A stretch of 64,000 nt of DNA from Chloroflexota bacterium. Lineage in GTDB: Bacteria; Chloroflexota; Anaerolineae; Anaerolineales; Villigracilaceae. The DNA lies in NCBI GenBank assembly GCA_019873655.1, contig JAIOAU010000005.1, forward strand, positions 62,001-126,000, written 5' to 3'. This document shows, one piece after another, positions 44,462 to 53,175 of this stretch. The notes beneath the pieces were generated by a model that ran no database searches, was not told the origin of the DNA, and saw only the letters and a program-made list of their open reading frames with translations. A program made the translations under genes and the position numbers. The stretch's first letter is position 1; every line of letters begins with the position of its first letter.

Positions 44462-44968
44462 TTACGTCCAGGCCCAGATCATCCACAGGCCAATCATCAC
44501 CAAACCTATTATAAACCGAATCACGAAAGCCCACCCGCAGCCGACCATCATCCCTTTCATGGTGGTGTAGGCTTTCTGGGCGTCCTTGAGGCGAATCCAT
44601 TCGGCTGCAAACAAGGCCAGAATCGCGGCCGCGATTCCTCCCAGAACAGGAAAGGCAAAATTGCCCAGAATGGCGGCCAGCAAAGCCAGCCCAATGGACA
44701 GCCAGGAAGCCCCTTCTTTACGGCTGGAGGCGGCCATGAGCAGATTGTCCACGAAAGAGCCGCCGATCATCAAGACCGTTATCAGGCCGAACATGACCCA
44801 GCCCAGCACGCCGAAGCCGGCATAGAGGCCATAGCCGAGCGCCGCCGCCCAGATGATGACCAGCCCCGGCAGGACAGGCACGGCCAACAGACCAAGCCCG
44901 GCCAGCATAAACGTCACCACCAGAGCATGGACCAGCAATTCGGCCGAACCCTTCAACCACTCGGGCAT
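44462..44968 (-). CDS. DUF456 family membrane protein
   Basis: A 168-residue protein with four to five hydrophobic segments. VPVLPGLVIIWAAALGYGLYAGF and FVDNLLMAASSRKEGAS match the DUF456 core (glycine-rich helix pairs, then an NLL...A...KEG region), and FPVLGGIAAAILALFAAEW is the second half. The family's function is unknown. AGGAGATGCG precedes ATG 44968. It may be cotranscribed with the small membrane gene downstream. Confidence 0.85.
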   Translation of the reverse strand: MPEWLKGSAELLVHALVVTFMLAGLGLLAVPVLPGLVIIWAAALGYGLYAGFGVLGWVMFGLITVLMIGGSFVDNLLMAASSRKEGASWLSIGLALLAAILGNFAFPVLGGIAAAILALFAAEWIRLKDAQKAYTTMKGMMVGCGWAFVIRFIIGLVMIGLWMIWAWT

Positions 44969-45001
44969 CGCATCTCCTCTACAAGATCGGCAGACAAGTC
45001 A

Positions 45002-46408
45002 TCAGGGGCAAACGGAGACTTCACTATAGGAATAGACCTCCGAGGTAACATTATTGTACAAACCGTCGGTGGCGACAAACCACCAGTAGACCGTATCGCC
45101 AGGGTTGGCAGGGATGACGGGATTGCCGATCCACATCCCGGAATTGAAAACCAGGGGGAGCGTTCCGGAGCAGATGGGAACGCCCATCGAATCCTGCACC
45201 TGATATCCAAGCCAGGCGGCATTGATGCCGTGGATGTCAGAAATAATGACCTTGTAATAGCGCTGGTCGCAGAATTCGGATGGATAACCGATAGGCCCTT
45301 CGACCAGGGTAAAGTAGGTGTTGGGATCAGGAGTGGACGACGACTGAAGCGGCGGCAGCGAGGTCTCCCAAACAGTCAGAGGCTTGGTGAAGGTGAAGGA
45401 GGCCGATCGGCAGATGACCTGTCCCTGGGCGTCCAGCGCGCTGACCTGCCAGGAATAGGTGCCGGCGGCAGGCAGGTTCTCGATATAGAGACGCAGGCTG
45501 GTTCCGTTCGTCTCAAAGGTGTTGATCGCGCCGTTGATCGAGATAACTTGCAACTGATATTTGGCCGCGCCGGAGTAGGAATTCCAACTAAAGATCACTG
45601 CACCCGAGGCAGGCAGAGCAGCGCCGTTGGCCGGCGAAAGCAATTGCAAGGCGCAGCCTGGAGTAGGCGTACAGGTGGGAGTCATCGTGGGGGTGCTGGC
45701 AGCGGTTGCCGTGGCGGTGGGGAAAGCCGTCAGGGTGGCAACGATTTCGGGCAGGAGGGCTTCCGCCTCGGGGACGTTGCTCGCCCAGGCTTGAAATTCG
45801 TCCCAGGTCAGGGCGCGGGCCGTGGGAGGCGGGGGCGTCTCTCCCTCGCCGACAATGCGGAGAACCGCGCCTTCGCCGGTCGAAAGATCGAGGCTGCCGG
45901 CGGGATTGGAAGCGGAGCACTGCCCCTCGAAGCAACTGACCCACACCTGCATCGTCGCCGGGTCGAGCCAGACCATCAGATGAGAACCGCGCACAGCAGC
46001 TGTGCCGCCGGGCGTCTCGACTTCGAGCGAGCCGCCGGTCAACGCCACCCAGATTTGACCCGCCAGCAGACGGAGACGGGTGAAGAGGCTGTCTTCGGCG
46101 GGAGCGTTGGCGGCCAGCACGAAGGAGGTGTCCGGCGGGACCCGGACGATGGTGCCGCTGGAGAGGTCGAGGCGGGCACGGCCATCCGGCCCGGTGCGCA
46201 CTTCGCCGCCTTCCTGCAAGAGCGCCCCTTCCTCCGCCGGGCCGAAGTCCGTCTGGCCGGGATTCCTGATTTGGACGTCGCCGACCACCTCGCTCAGCCG
46301 GGCCGATTGGGGCTGGGAGGGATCGGCTGGCGTTTCGGTCTGGCAGCCAGTCAACAGCCAGACAAAAAGGACCAGAACAAGAGCCATTTGTTTGAAACGG
46401 TGGTGCAT
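45002..46408 (-). CDS. FecR-domain lipoprotein
   Basis: A 468-residue secreted lipoprotein. The signal peptide ends in LLTGC. Residues about 30-170 form a FecR-like domain (SEVVGDVQIRNPGQTDF, VRTGPDGRARLDLSSGTIVRV, VETPGGTAAVRGSHLMVW). A Thr/Pro linker (TPTMTPTCTPTPGC) follows, then two fibronectin/Ig-like modules (LQLLSPANGAALPASGAVIFSWN... and a C-terminal beta-sandwich). No ECF sigma factor or TonB receptor lies nearby, so the classic signalling role is not supported. ATG 46408 (MHHRFKQM) is preferred because AGAGGAGG precedes it; eight extra upstream codons lack one. Confidence 0.85.
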   Translation of the reverse strand: MHHRFKQMALVLVLFVWLLTGCQTETPADPSQPQSARLSEVVGDVQIRNPGQTDFGPAEEGALLQEGGEVRTGPDGRARLDLSSGTIVRVPPDTSFVLAANAPAEDSLFTRLRLLAGQIWVALTGGSLEVETPGGTAAVRGSHLMVWLDPATMQVWVSCFEGQCSASNPAGSLDLSTGEGAVLRIVGEGETPPPPTARALTWDEFQAWASNVPEAEALLPEIVATLTAFPTATATAASTPTMTPTCTPTPGCALQLLSPANGAALPASGAVIFSWNSYSGAAKYQLQVISINGAINTFETNGTSLRLYIENLPAAGTYSWQVSALDAQGQVICRSASFTFTKPLTVWETSLPPLQSSSTPDPNTYFTLVEGPIGYPSEFCDQRYYKVIISDIHGINAAWLGYQVQDSMGVPICSGTLPLVFNSGMWIGNPVIPANPGDTVYWWFVATDGLYNNVTSEVYSYSEVSVCP

Positions 46409-46522
46409 GTCAACCTCCTCTGGCAGGTGCAATTAAATGCGCTATTCTACTCGTGTCTCAACCTGTAGAAAAGGGAAGAGGTATCCCACTTTTCGGCTAT
46501 TTGTCAGGCAAGGTCATCTGCG

Positions 46523-47632
46523 TCAGGGGCCGTTGCGCAGGGTGAGGGTGTAACGGCAATAGCGCAACGAATCCGCCTCGGCGATGCGCAGGCGCATTTG
46601 AACGGGAACGCCGGCGGGCAAACGGATAGGACGTTGAAAAGCGCCGCAGGTCAGAATGGGGCCGTCGGCAAGAGGCGCGCCGTCCCGCCAGAATTCGACC
46701 GTCAGCGTGGCGTTGCCTTCGCAGGCCAGGCTGGCATAGAGCAACGCCTCCGCGCCGCCGGCGAAGGGGGTGAATTCCAGCCAGTCTTCCAGGTCGCCCT
46801 GCGGGAAGGAAAGGTCGCTGGTGTAGGTCAATTGGCGGACGCCGCCGGGCGCAAACACGACCTGCACAGCGGGGCGGAGGCGCGAGTCGTCGTCGGCGGG
46901 GGCGGGGCCGACCGTGGGGGTAGGCGTGACCGCCAGAGGGGTAGGACGGTCGGGCAGCGGGGTGATGGGCGTGCCCGAAGCGTTGACCAGGGGCAGGCTG
47001 GCGAGGTCGTCCGTCTGGAGGTAGACAGCGGTCACCCAGCCGCGGCCGTTGGGGGCAGCGGGAAATTCGATCTGCGCCCAGGCGCCGGTCTCGTTGCGGC
47101 CGGTCAAGACGACCACGCTGCCCGCATCGAGCGTGCCCAGCACTTCGTAGGTGGTCGCCGGGCCGCTGCGCACGTTCAGGCGCTGGGTCAGGCGGGCGGT
47201 CGGACCGGCGGGCGTCGGGGTGGGGGTGGTCAGCAGGATGAGCGGCAAACGTTCGGCGTCCGTCACCCGGACGTAGGCGGCCGCGACCCAGCCGCGCCCC
47301 TCGGGCCCGGCCTCGAAGAGAACGGCGTACCACAGACCGCTCTCGTCGCGGCCCACCACCTGGACCGTCTGGCCGGCTTCGATCAGGCCGATGGTCTCGC
47401 GCAGGGTGGACGGCCCGGCGCGGACGTTGAGGCGCGCGGTAGTGACGCCCTCGACCGTCGCAAGCGTAGCGGTCGGGGAAGGCGCGGGAGAGGGAGAAGC
47501 GGTCGGCGTTGGCGTGGGAGAAAGAGGAGATGGAGAGGCAACCGCCTGAGTAGGGGTTGCCTCTTGGATTCTCTCGCCTGTACAGGCGGCGACCAGCAAG
47601 GCAAGGCCAGCCAACAGGAGCAACCTCTTCAT
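46523..47632 (-). CDS. Lipoprotein with two bacterial SH3 domains
   Basis: A 369-residue lipoprotein. The signal peptide ends in LVAAC, followed by a Ser/Thr/Pro linker. Two SH3b domains follow, each with the typical LNVRAGPS and LNVRSGPA signature. Residues about 60-125 and 145-210 hold them. The C-terminal domain (DDDSRLRPAVQVVFAPGGVRQLTYTSDLSF...) is beta-rich. SH3b domains usually bind cell-wall peptides, so a surface location is likely. ATG 47632 has GAAGAGG upstream. Part of a same-strand series of surface lipoprotein genes. Confidence 0.85.
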   Translation of the reverse strand: MKRLLLLAGLALLVAACTGERIQEATPTQAVASPSPLSPTPTPTASPSPAPSPTATLATVEGVTTARLNVRAGPSTLRETIGLIEAGQTVQVVGRDESGLWYAVLFEAGPEGRGWVAAAYVRVTDAERLPLILLTTPTPTPAGPTARLTQRLNVRSGPATTYEVLGTLDAGSVVVLTGRNETGAWAQIEFPAAPNGRGWVTAVYLQTDDLASLPLVNASGTPITPLPDRPTPLAVTPTPTVGPAPADDDSRLRPAVQVVFAPGGVRQLTYTSDLSFPQGDLEDWLEFTPFAGGAEALLYASLACEGNATLTVEFWRDGAPLADGPILTCGAFQRPIRLPAGVPVQMRLRIAEADSLRYCRYTLTLRNGP

Positions 47633-47654
47633 GAGAAATCGAGCGCCGGTTTCT

Positions 47655-48359
47655 TCAACGGATAAAGTCTAGCGATTGGACCATCGCCTGCAAGGAATAG
47701 CGGTATTGCGGCCAGGAGATATCATCACAGATACCGCCCAAAATCACAATCTCTTGGTCATGGAGAACGATGGTCATATACACAATGGCGATATTGTTGG
47801 ATGTTCCGGGAGTACGATAGACGCCGGAGGCAGCGGGATAGGAATCGATGGTCAGCAAGCGCGGCTCTTCGATCGGCGTTCGGTTATTCCCCAGAATCAG
47901 ACTGCTTACATATTCCAGAACTTGAAGAGGCGAGTTCGGATTGACGTTGGAAGGCAAGTCGCCGGTAGAGAGGACATTGGAAAGAACGAGCAGCACTGCC
48001 CCATTGCGCGGCGTGGAGTCGGCGTTGTCCATGATCTGCTGAGAGGAAGCAAAGACGATGAAATAGCCGCCATCCTGCTGCTCTTCTTCATATACCCACC
48101 CTTGTGGATACCAAATGTTGAAACCGGCGCCCGGATTGCTGTAGAGCAGGCCGGGAGGGGTCGGCGTGGGGAACAGCCGCCCAATGGCCGGAATCTGGTC
48201 TCTGGCGGCGTACAGGCCAATGGCGACGAAAGCGCAACAAAGACAGAGCGCGATCAAGCCAACGCCGATGCCAAGCCAGACCTTACCGCGCGAGCGCGGA
48301 GGGGGGGGAGGCGGGGGCGGAGGCGGGGGATGAAGCGCAGGTTCCTGGAAAGTGTCCAT
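47655..48359 (-). CDS. Single-pass membrane protein with polyproline N-terminus
   Basis: A 234-residue protein. An N-terminal cytoplasmic polyproline run (11 prolines, from residue 11) is followed by a basic cluster and a transmembrane helix (VWLGIGVGLIALCLCCAFVAIGLYAA, about residues 27-52). A folded extracytoplasmic domain follows (GLLYSNPGAGFNIWYPQGWVYEEE ... ILGGICDDISWPQYRYSLQAM), recalling PsbP-like folds. That fold assignment is low confidence. The polyproline codons come from a run of eight G bases on the plus strand (48301-48308), prone to slippage. AAGGAGAATCG precedes ATG 48359. Confidence 0.75.
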   Translation of the reverse strand: MDTFQEPALHPPPPPPPPPPPRSRGKVWLGIGVGLIALCLCCAFVAIGLYAARDQIPAIGRLFPTPTPPGLLYSNPGAGFNIWYPQGWVYEEEQQDGGYFIVFASSQQIMDNADSTPRNGAVLLVLSNVLSTGDLPSNVNPNSPLQVLEYVSSLILGNNRTPIEEPRLLTIDSYPAASGVYRTPGTSNNIAIVYMTIVLHDQEIVILGGICDDISWPQYRYSLQAMVQSLDFIR

Positions 48360-48435
48360 GTCGATTCTCCTTGGGAGAGGTAAGGGCAGTTATCCCATTC
48401 TAGCATAAAAGTCGGGCTTCTTTTGTCGCTCCGAT

Positions 48436-48806
48436 TCACTTTCGCCTGGCGATGAACACGCCGCTCGCATCGTTTTCGTGGCGCCAAACGCCGGTGAGGG
48501 TATTGGCATCCTCGAACGTCCCTTGCCAGGTCTCCTGACCGGTGAGTTGGACGACCGCGCCCTGGACGGTGTACTCGCCCTCGTAGTCAACCTGGTAAAT
48601 GTTGACCTGGCGGCAGGTCCCGCCGGTGGGCGCGCCCTCGAAGGTGATCGTCCCGGCGTCGTAGGTGTTGCCGTCACTGGAGGTCAGGGTGTATTCCCAT
48701 TCGCCGCGGATGTCGTAGGCGGCGGAGACGGCCTCCGGCGCGGACTGGCATCCGGCAAGAGCAGGAAGACAGTCAACGATAGGAAGAGGAATTTCAAGGT
48801 TTGCAT
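48436..48806 (-). pseudogene. Frameshifted lipoprotein gene (1-nt loss in signal-peptide region)
   Basis: From ATG 48806 the frame reads MQTLKFLFLSLTVFLL, a typical signal-peptide start, then goes out of frame. One frame over, the sequence continues ALAGCQSAPEAVSAAYDIRG and stays open for about 107 more codons to TGA at 48436, ending SGVFIARRK. Joined, it is a textbook lipoprotein with lipobox LAGC and a roughly 105-residue beta-rich mature domain (EGAPTGGTCRQVNIYQV, TWQGTFEDANTL). The span is 371 nt, one short of a multiple of three. The shift lies between about 48755 and 48768. It starts 8 bases after the GT39 stop. Confidence 0.8.
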
Positions 48807-48814
48807 CGGTTTCT

Positions 48815-50812
48815 TTACTTTGATGAAGCGGGTGAAAGGAGATAGAGGGTGTAATCCTCCCATTGCCGCGCCGTCGGCAGGGAGGCGAGCAGAGCGTCCA
48901 GCGCCTGCCAGTCGCTCTCCGGCAGTTCGCCCGTATGATGGAGGCGGACGAAATCGGCGCCCGTTTGGAAGAGCAGCAAATGGGTGTAGCCCTGCTCCTG
49001 CCAGGCGGCTAGAATCTGTTCGGGGGTCTGGTAGAGACGCCTGTCGGTGTACCAGCGGTCGATGACCTCGTCCGGATCGCAGACGGGCAGGCAGTACAGA
49101 CTGCGGGTTTCCCACAGCATCAGCACGCGCGAGCCGGGCGGCAACTCGCGCAGGGCCTGCATGGCTTCGGCGTAATCGCCCAGGTTATGAGCCAGATACT
49201 GTTGTTGCGACTGCAGACCGAGCAAAGCGTCCCAGGCATTTCGATGATAGGCATCCTGGCAGGCAGCGTAGGCCGAAAAGTCCAGGGCCAGCATGACGAC
49301 GACCGAGGCGATCCTCCCGAAGCGGATGGCATGCGCTTTGACCTGCCCGAGGGCGTCGAACCCGGCTCCCGCCAGGACGGCCCAGGCAGGGAAGAAGGCA
49401 AAATACAACCGGCTTTGAATCAGCAGTCCGGCGAAACGGCTGGCGATGATCCAGATGAGGAAGCCGGAGAGGGTCGCCACGGCAGAGAGCCGAAGGGTTT
49501 GTTGCTCGTCCGGGGAGCGTCTCCGCCAGCCCAGGGCGGCCAGGGGACTCAGCCCCAGCAGCAGCGGCCCGATGGAGGCGCTGTAGCCGCTTTTGCCTTC
49601 TATCCCCAAGATGGTCGCCAGGCCGGGGAGGAGAAAGATTTCGCTCCAGGGGCGGGGAGCGAGACTCTTCTGGTAGAAGGCCAGGCGGACGGCGTTCATG
49701 TCCGCGGCGGGGAACAGAAGCGGATAGAAGGGGTTGCCGGTGGCCAGATAGTTCTTCACAAACCAGGGCAGGCTGACGAGGACGGCCGCGCCGCCGAAGA
49801 GGAGGAGGGCCTGCAGGCTCTTTCGCCCTCCCAGGGTTCGGGATTCGGTCAGGATGACGGCCAGACCGCAGAGGAGCAGGACGCCGGCGGTGTATTTCGT
49901 CGCCAGGGTCATGCCCGCCAGGGCCCCGGCCAGCAGGAGGTCGAAGCGGGCTTTGCGGGTCAGCCAGCGTCTCAGGGCGATCACGGCGGCCATGCCGAAG
50001 AACATCCCCGCCCAGTCCACGTATCCCCACGAGAGCGAGAGGGCGAAGGTCTCGCCGGCCAGGAGGGAGGCGACGGCCGCCCAGGCGGCGCGCCGGCCGA
50101 ACGATTCCAGCGTGTACGAGAAGACGGCAAGCAACGTCAGGCCTCCGAGCGCCCAGCCAAGCAGGGCGGCGGCCGATTCGCCCCCCAGCGACATGGCCAG
50201 AGTATAGAGCATTTCGGTCTGCTCGGGCATGCCCCAGAACATGTTTTCCGGCAGGTAAACGAGACGCCCGATCTGCAGATAGGCGCGCGGAATGGCAAGG
50301 TGATAGGTCAGGGCATCGAACTGAACGGGAGGGACCGCGGCGACCATCCACGCGCTGGCCAGGATGAGAAGAACCGCCAGTCCAGTCGCTTTTTCGAAGA
50401 GACCGCTCTCCTTCCAGCCGAGGGCGAGCGTTTTCCAGGTTCGCCACCAGGCCAAGGTCTGACGCCGCAGCAAGAGGAGGCCGGCGAACAACAGCGCGCC
50501 GAACAGAGCAAGCGAAAAGCCAACGACCGCGCCCAGCGCCAGCGTCAGGAGGCTCATCAGTCCCAAACCCAGCGCCGCCTGGAGAATGCCGTCGGAAAGC
50601 GGCTGCTGGGCCTGGCCGCGCAGGCAGGCGAAGCCCAGTCCGCCAGCGATGGAGAGAATGAGCGCAACGATGACCATCCGCCAGGCCGCCAGCAGCAGAC
50701 CGGCAAATTCGGCCGCCGAGAACGGTTTATGCGACCAGGCGTAAGCGGCCAGGATGAACATGAGCCAGAAAACGCTCAGCAGACCGTAAAGCAGGGTTTT
50801 GTTCGATTTCAT
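48815..50812 (-). CDS. GT39-family membrane glycosyltransferase-like protein (first of two)
   Basis: A 665-residue protein with many hydrophobic helices, of the GT-C/PMT_2 (dolichyl-phosphate-mannose mannosyltransferase-like) type. These transfer sugars from lipid carriers outside the membrane. VPPVQFDALTYHLAIPRAYL corresponds to the first extracytoplasmic loop, and ATKYTAGVLLL and KNYLATGNPFYPLLFP match relatives. The last 150 residues are soluble (DEVIDRWYTDRRLYQTPEQI). ATG 50812 (MKSNKTLLYGLL) overlaps the upstream GT39 stop as ATGA. The longer frame upstream is not family-like. Donor and acceptor are unknown. Confidence 0.82.
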   Translation of the reverse strand: MKSNKTLLYGLLSVFWLMFILAAYAWSHKPFSAAEFAGLLLAAWRMVIVALILSIAGGLGFACLRGQAQQPLSDGILQAALGLGLMSLLTLALGAVVGFSLALFGALLFAGLLLLRRQTLAWWRTWKTLALGWKESGLFEKATGLAVLLILASAWMVAAVPPVQFDALTYHLAIPRAYLQIGRLVYLPENMFWGMPEQTEMLYTLAMSLGGESAAALLGWALGGLTLLAVFSYTLESFGRRAAWAAVASLLAGETFALSLSWGYVDWAGMFFGMAAVIALRRWLTRKARFDLLLAGALAGMTLATKYTAGVLLLCGLAVILTESRTLGGRKSLQALLLFGGAAVLVSLPWFVKNYLATGNPFYPLLFPAADMNAVRLAFYQKSLAPRPWSEIFLLPGLATILGIEGKSGYSASIGPLLLGLSPLAALGWRRRSPDEQQTLRLSAVATLSGFLIWIIASRFAGLLIQSRLYFAFFPAWAVLAGAGFDALGQVKAHAIRFGRIASVVVMLALDFSAYAACQDAYHRNAWDALLGLQSQQQYLAHNLGDYAEAMQALRELPPGSRVLMLWETRSLYCLPVCDPDEVIDRWYTDRRLYQTPEQILAAWQEQGYTHLLLFQTGADFVRLHHTGELPESDWQALDALLASLPTARQWEDYTLYLLSPASSK

Positions 50813-52344
50813 GGCGCAACGAAAAGATAAAGGCGCAAATCGCCGAAGGAGTGTTGTTCTTCCAGACGGTAGCGCGCCGTCAGCCAGGCCAGGTGCGGAT
50901 GAGTCGCGGCGCCGGCTTGCTGATATTCCTGAATCGATTGCTCGAAAATGACGAACCAAACGCGCCGGGCGCCGCGGACGGCGCTTTCCAGGTCGGGCCG
51001 GGTCTGAACGCCCAGCGCTTGCTGGGTGGCCGGCGCCAGGGTGTCGGCGGGCGAACCCGGCGGGTCGGCGAGGCATTCCTGCTGGAGGTCCGGGGCGTAG
51101 TAGAGGGCGGGCAGCCAGGAAAGTTTGTTGGAGTGCAGGATCACGTCGTCCCGCTGCCTTCTTTCCCGAACCCATCGATCCAGTTCGGCGTAGGGGGCGT
51201 AGGGGAAGCCGTCATAGGTCAGGTGTTGATACCATCCCATCCCGGCGTTGACGAGCAGCAGCGCCGCCAGGCCGACCTTCAGGCCACGCGGCATGACGGC
51301 TTTGGTCAGCGCCCAGGCCAGCCAGAGGCAGAACAGCACTCCGCTGGGGAGCAGGGCGCGCTCGAGGTACAGAGGAAATCTCTGCGAGACGAGAAACAAC
51401 AAGACGGGCGGCGCAAAGGAGAGGTACAACAGCCAGATGCCGGACAGCCTCTGGTCCCGTATTTTGAACGTGTGCAACAGCGCCAGGGCGGCGACCGTCA
51501 GCGCCGCGAATAGGGCCAGGGGCAGCCAGCCCTCGGGCAGCGGCAAATGGGTCGTGTAGGCCAGCAGCAGCGTGAAGAGTTTGGCGACGCCGGGGCGTTC
51601 CGTCCAGTACGAGGCGGAGACCTTTGCAACTTGAGCCGGCAGGTGGACGAGCCAGGGCAGGTAGAGGAGCAGCGCGCCGACCCCGGCCAGCGCCAGCGAC
51701 AGGGCGCTGCGCCATTGGCGGCCGATCAACGGCCAGAGCGCCAGCGGAATCAGGAAGAACGCCGCCAGATTGTGCGTGTACTGCGCCAGCGCCGCCGTCA
51801 GGGCAAAGACCAGCCACCACCTCTGGCCCCCCTGCTGGGTCGCCCGCCAATAGGCATACGCCGCCAGCAGCAGCCAGAGCGCCAGGAAGGCGTACATGCG
51901 TATCTCTTGCGAGTAGTGGATGTGAAAAGGCGAAAGCGCCGCCAGCGCAAGCCCGGCCAGCGCCGTTTTCCGGCCGAACATCTCCTTCGCCAGCCGCCAC
52001 ACCACGAGCAGGGTCATCATTCCGGCCAGGATGGACAGGCTGCGGGCGGCGACGACCGAATCGCCGGCCGCTTTCATCCAGAGCCAGAGCAGGGTGTAAT
52101 AGCCCAGCGGATGGATATCCGCCGAGCCGGCGCCGGTGGGCGTCAGCGTCCCGTAGATCATGGCGGCGGGTCCCTGCCGGGCGAACAGGATGGCAAAGGC
52201 CTCGTCGTACCAGATGGGCCGCGAGGCGATCCCGGCCAGGCGGAGGAGCAGCGCCCCGGCCAGAATCAAAAAAGGCAGAAGCCTCTGCAAAGAGGGGGAG
52301 AGCAGGACAAAAAGAAATCGCAGCCGCCCGACCGCGCTCTTCAT
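50809..52344 (-). CDS. GT39-family membrane glycosyltransferase-like protein (second of two)
   Basis: A 511-residue GT-C protein of the PMT_2 type. SRPIWYDEAFAILFAR carries the Asp-Glu of the first loop, and HIHYSQEIRMYAFLALWLLLAAYAYWRA is a characteristic segment of bacterial GT39 proteins. About nine hydrophobic helices follow, with a soluble C-terminal domain (RDDVILHSNKLSWLPALYY). ATG 52344 overlaps the methyltransferase stop as ATGA. Three overlapping genes (methyltransferase, this one, the gene at 48815) form an operon that may modify an envelope glycan or lipid. Confidence 0.88.
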   Translation of the reverse strand: MKSAVGRLRFLFVLLSPSLQRLLPFLILAGALLLRLAGIASRPIWYDEAFAILFARQGPAAMIYGTLTPTGAGSADIHPLGYYTLLWLWMKAAGDSVVAARSLSILAGMMTLLVVWRLAKEMFGRKTALAGLALAALSPFHIHYSQEIRMYAFLALWLLLAAYAYWRATQQGGQRWWLVFALTAALAQYTHNLAAFFLIPLALWPLIGRQWRSALSLALAGVGALLLYLPWLVHLPAQVAKVSASYWTERPGVAKLFTLLLAYTTHLPLPEGWLPLALFAALTVAALALLHTFKIRDQRLSGIWLLYLSFAPPVLLFLVSQRFPLYLERALLPSGVLFCLWLAWALTKAVMPRGLKVGLAALLLVNAGMGWYQHLTYDGFPYAPYAELDRWVRERRQRDDVILHSNKLSWLPALYYAPDLQQECLADPPGSPADTLAPATQQALGVQTRPDLESAVRGARRVWFVIFEQSIQEYQQAGAATHPHLAWLTARYRLEEQHSFGDLRLYLFVAP

Positions 52345-53078
52345 GAACGTCTCTCCCAAATCTGATACAACCCCAGGCGGCCGTTCTCCCCGTCCGAGGA
52401 AAACGTCTCGCGGACCTCGAACCTGCTCGCCGCGGCCAGGGCGTTCAACTCCGCCTCGTCGAAGGCGTGGACGTAGCGCAACCCGCGCCCGCCGCCGCGC
52501 CAGTCGAGGAGATAATCGCCGGGGTCCACGTCGGCCTCCGTCAGGCCGGCCTCGCTCCAGGGCTGGATGCGTCCGCGCCATTTCTCGCTGCTCAGGAACT
52601 GCCACTCGGAGTGGATAAAGACCCCGCCAGGGGCGAGCAGGGCGTGGACTTTGTTCAGCAGGTCGAGGCGAAGTTCACGCGAGGGGATGTGGTGGAGGAC
52701 GGCGAAGGCAGTGACCAGTGACCAGTGTTCAGTGTTCAGTGTTCGGTGTTCAGTGTTCAGTTTGTCGGGCCAGTCGGGGGCGGTCAAGTCGGCTTCGGCG
52801 AAGGCGAAATGGTCGGGCAACGCTCCGGCTTCCTGCAGGAGCGGACGGCTGAAGTCCAGGCCGAGGTAGCGGCCGCGGAAGCCGCGCCGGGCCAGGGCGC
52901 GCGCCAGTTCGCCGTTGCCGCAGCCGAGGTCGAGGATGGATTCGTGCGCGGCGATCCGCTCCAGCAACCGGTTCACGCCCGGCTGCAGCCGCATCCGCGT
53001 GGACGAGAATTCCCGCCCGAAGGTCTGGTAGAATCTTCGATTGAGTTCGATCAACCGCGCCGCAGCATCTTTATTCAT
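52341..53078 (-). CDS. Class I SAM-dependent methyltransferase with in-frame heptamer repeat
   Basis: A 245-residue methyltransferase. The SAM motif I is ILDLGCGNGELARAL, motif II is YLGLDFSRPLL and the post-motif is FAFAEADLTAPDW. Between these and the FAVLHHIPSRE segment lies KLNTEHRTLNTEHWSLVTA, the translation of a heptamer repeat array, so the fold carries an insertion of about 16-18 residues right before a core strand. A TATAAT box seven bases upstream of ATG 53078 suggests near-leaderless transcription, although AAGAGG also precedes the ATG. Target unknown; the operon with two GT39 genes hints at an envelope role. Confidence 0.85.
   Translation of the reverse strand: MNKDAAARLIELNRRFYQTFGREFSSTRMRLQPGVNRLLERIAAHESILDLGCGNGELARALARRGFRGRYLGLDFSRPLLQEAGALPDHFAFAEADLTAPDWPDKLNTEHRTLNTEHWSLVTAFAVLHHIPSRELRLDLLNKVHALLAPGGVFIHSEWQFLSSEKWRGRIQPWSEAGLTEADVDPGDYLLDWRGGGRGLRYVHAFDEAELNALAAASRFEVRETFSSDGENGRLGLYQIWERRS
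52709..52764. repeat. Heptamer tandem repeat inside methyltransferase gene
   Basis: Eight 7-nt units on the plus strand: CAGTGAC, CAGTGAC, CAGTGTT, CAGTGTT, CAGTGTT, CGGTGTT, CAGTGTT, CAGTTTG. Same unit family as at 35853-35887 near guaA. It reads through in frame on the minus strand. Confidence 0.9.
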
Positions 53079-53085
53079 CCTCTTG

Positions 53086-53091
53086 ATTATA
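53086..53091 (-). promoter_or_regulatory. -10 box upstream of the methyltransferase gene
   Basis: TATAAT on the minus strand (53091-53086), then seven bases (CAAGAGG), then ATG 53078. The -35 would lie within the nonamer repeat; none is clear. Confidence 0.45.
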
Positions 53092-53098
53092 TCTGCGA

Positions 53099-53175
53099 AA
53101 TCTGTGCAATCTGTGTAATCTGTGTAATCTGTGTAATCTGTGGCTGTAATCTGTGGCTGTAATCTGTGGCTAAAA
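53099..53175. repeat. Nonamer/13-mer tandem repeat in divergent gap
   Basis: Copies of TAATCTGTG (9-nt spacing) are followed by copies of TAATCTGTGGCTG (13-nt spacing), spanning the divergent intergenic region between the methyltransferase and elp3-like genes. The last GTG of the array is the likely start codon of the elp3-like gene at 53166. Confidence 0.85.

Noticed and set aside
45002-46408. FecR-type anti-sigma signalling system
   Set aside because: No ECF sigma factor or TonB receptor is encoded nearby, and the protein has a lipoprotein signal and Ig-like modules instead of the usual anti-sigma N-terminus.
53099-53175. CRISPR-like direct repeats
   Set aside because: The repeats have 9-13 nt periods without spacers, so they are simple tandem repeats.
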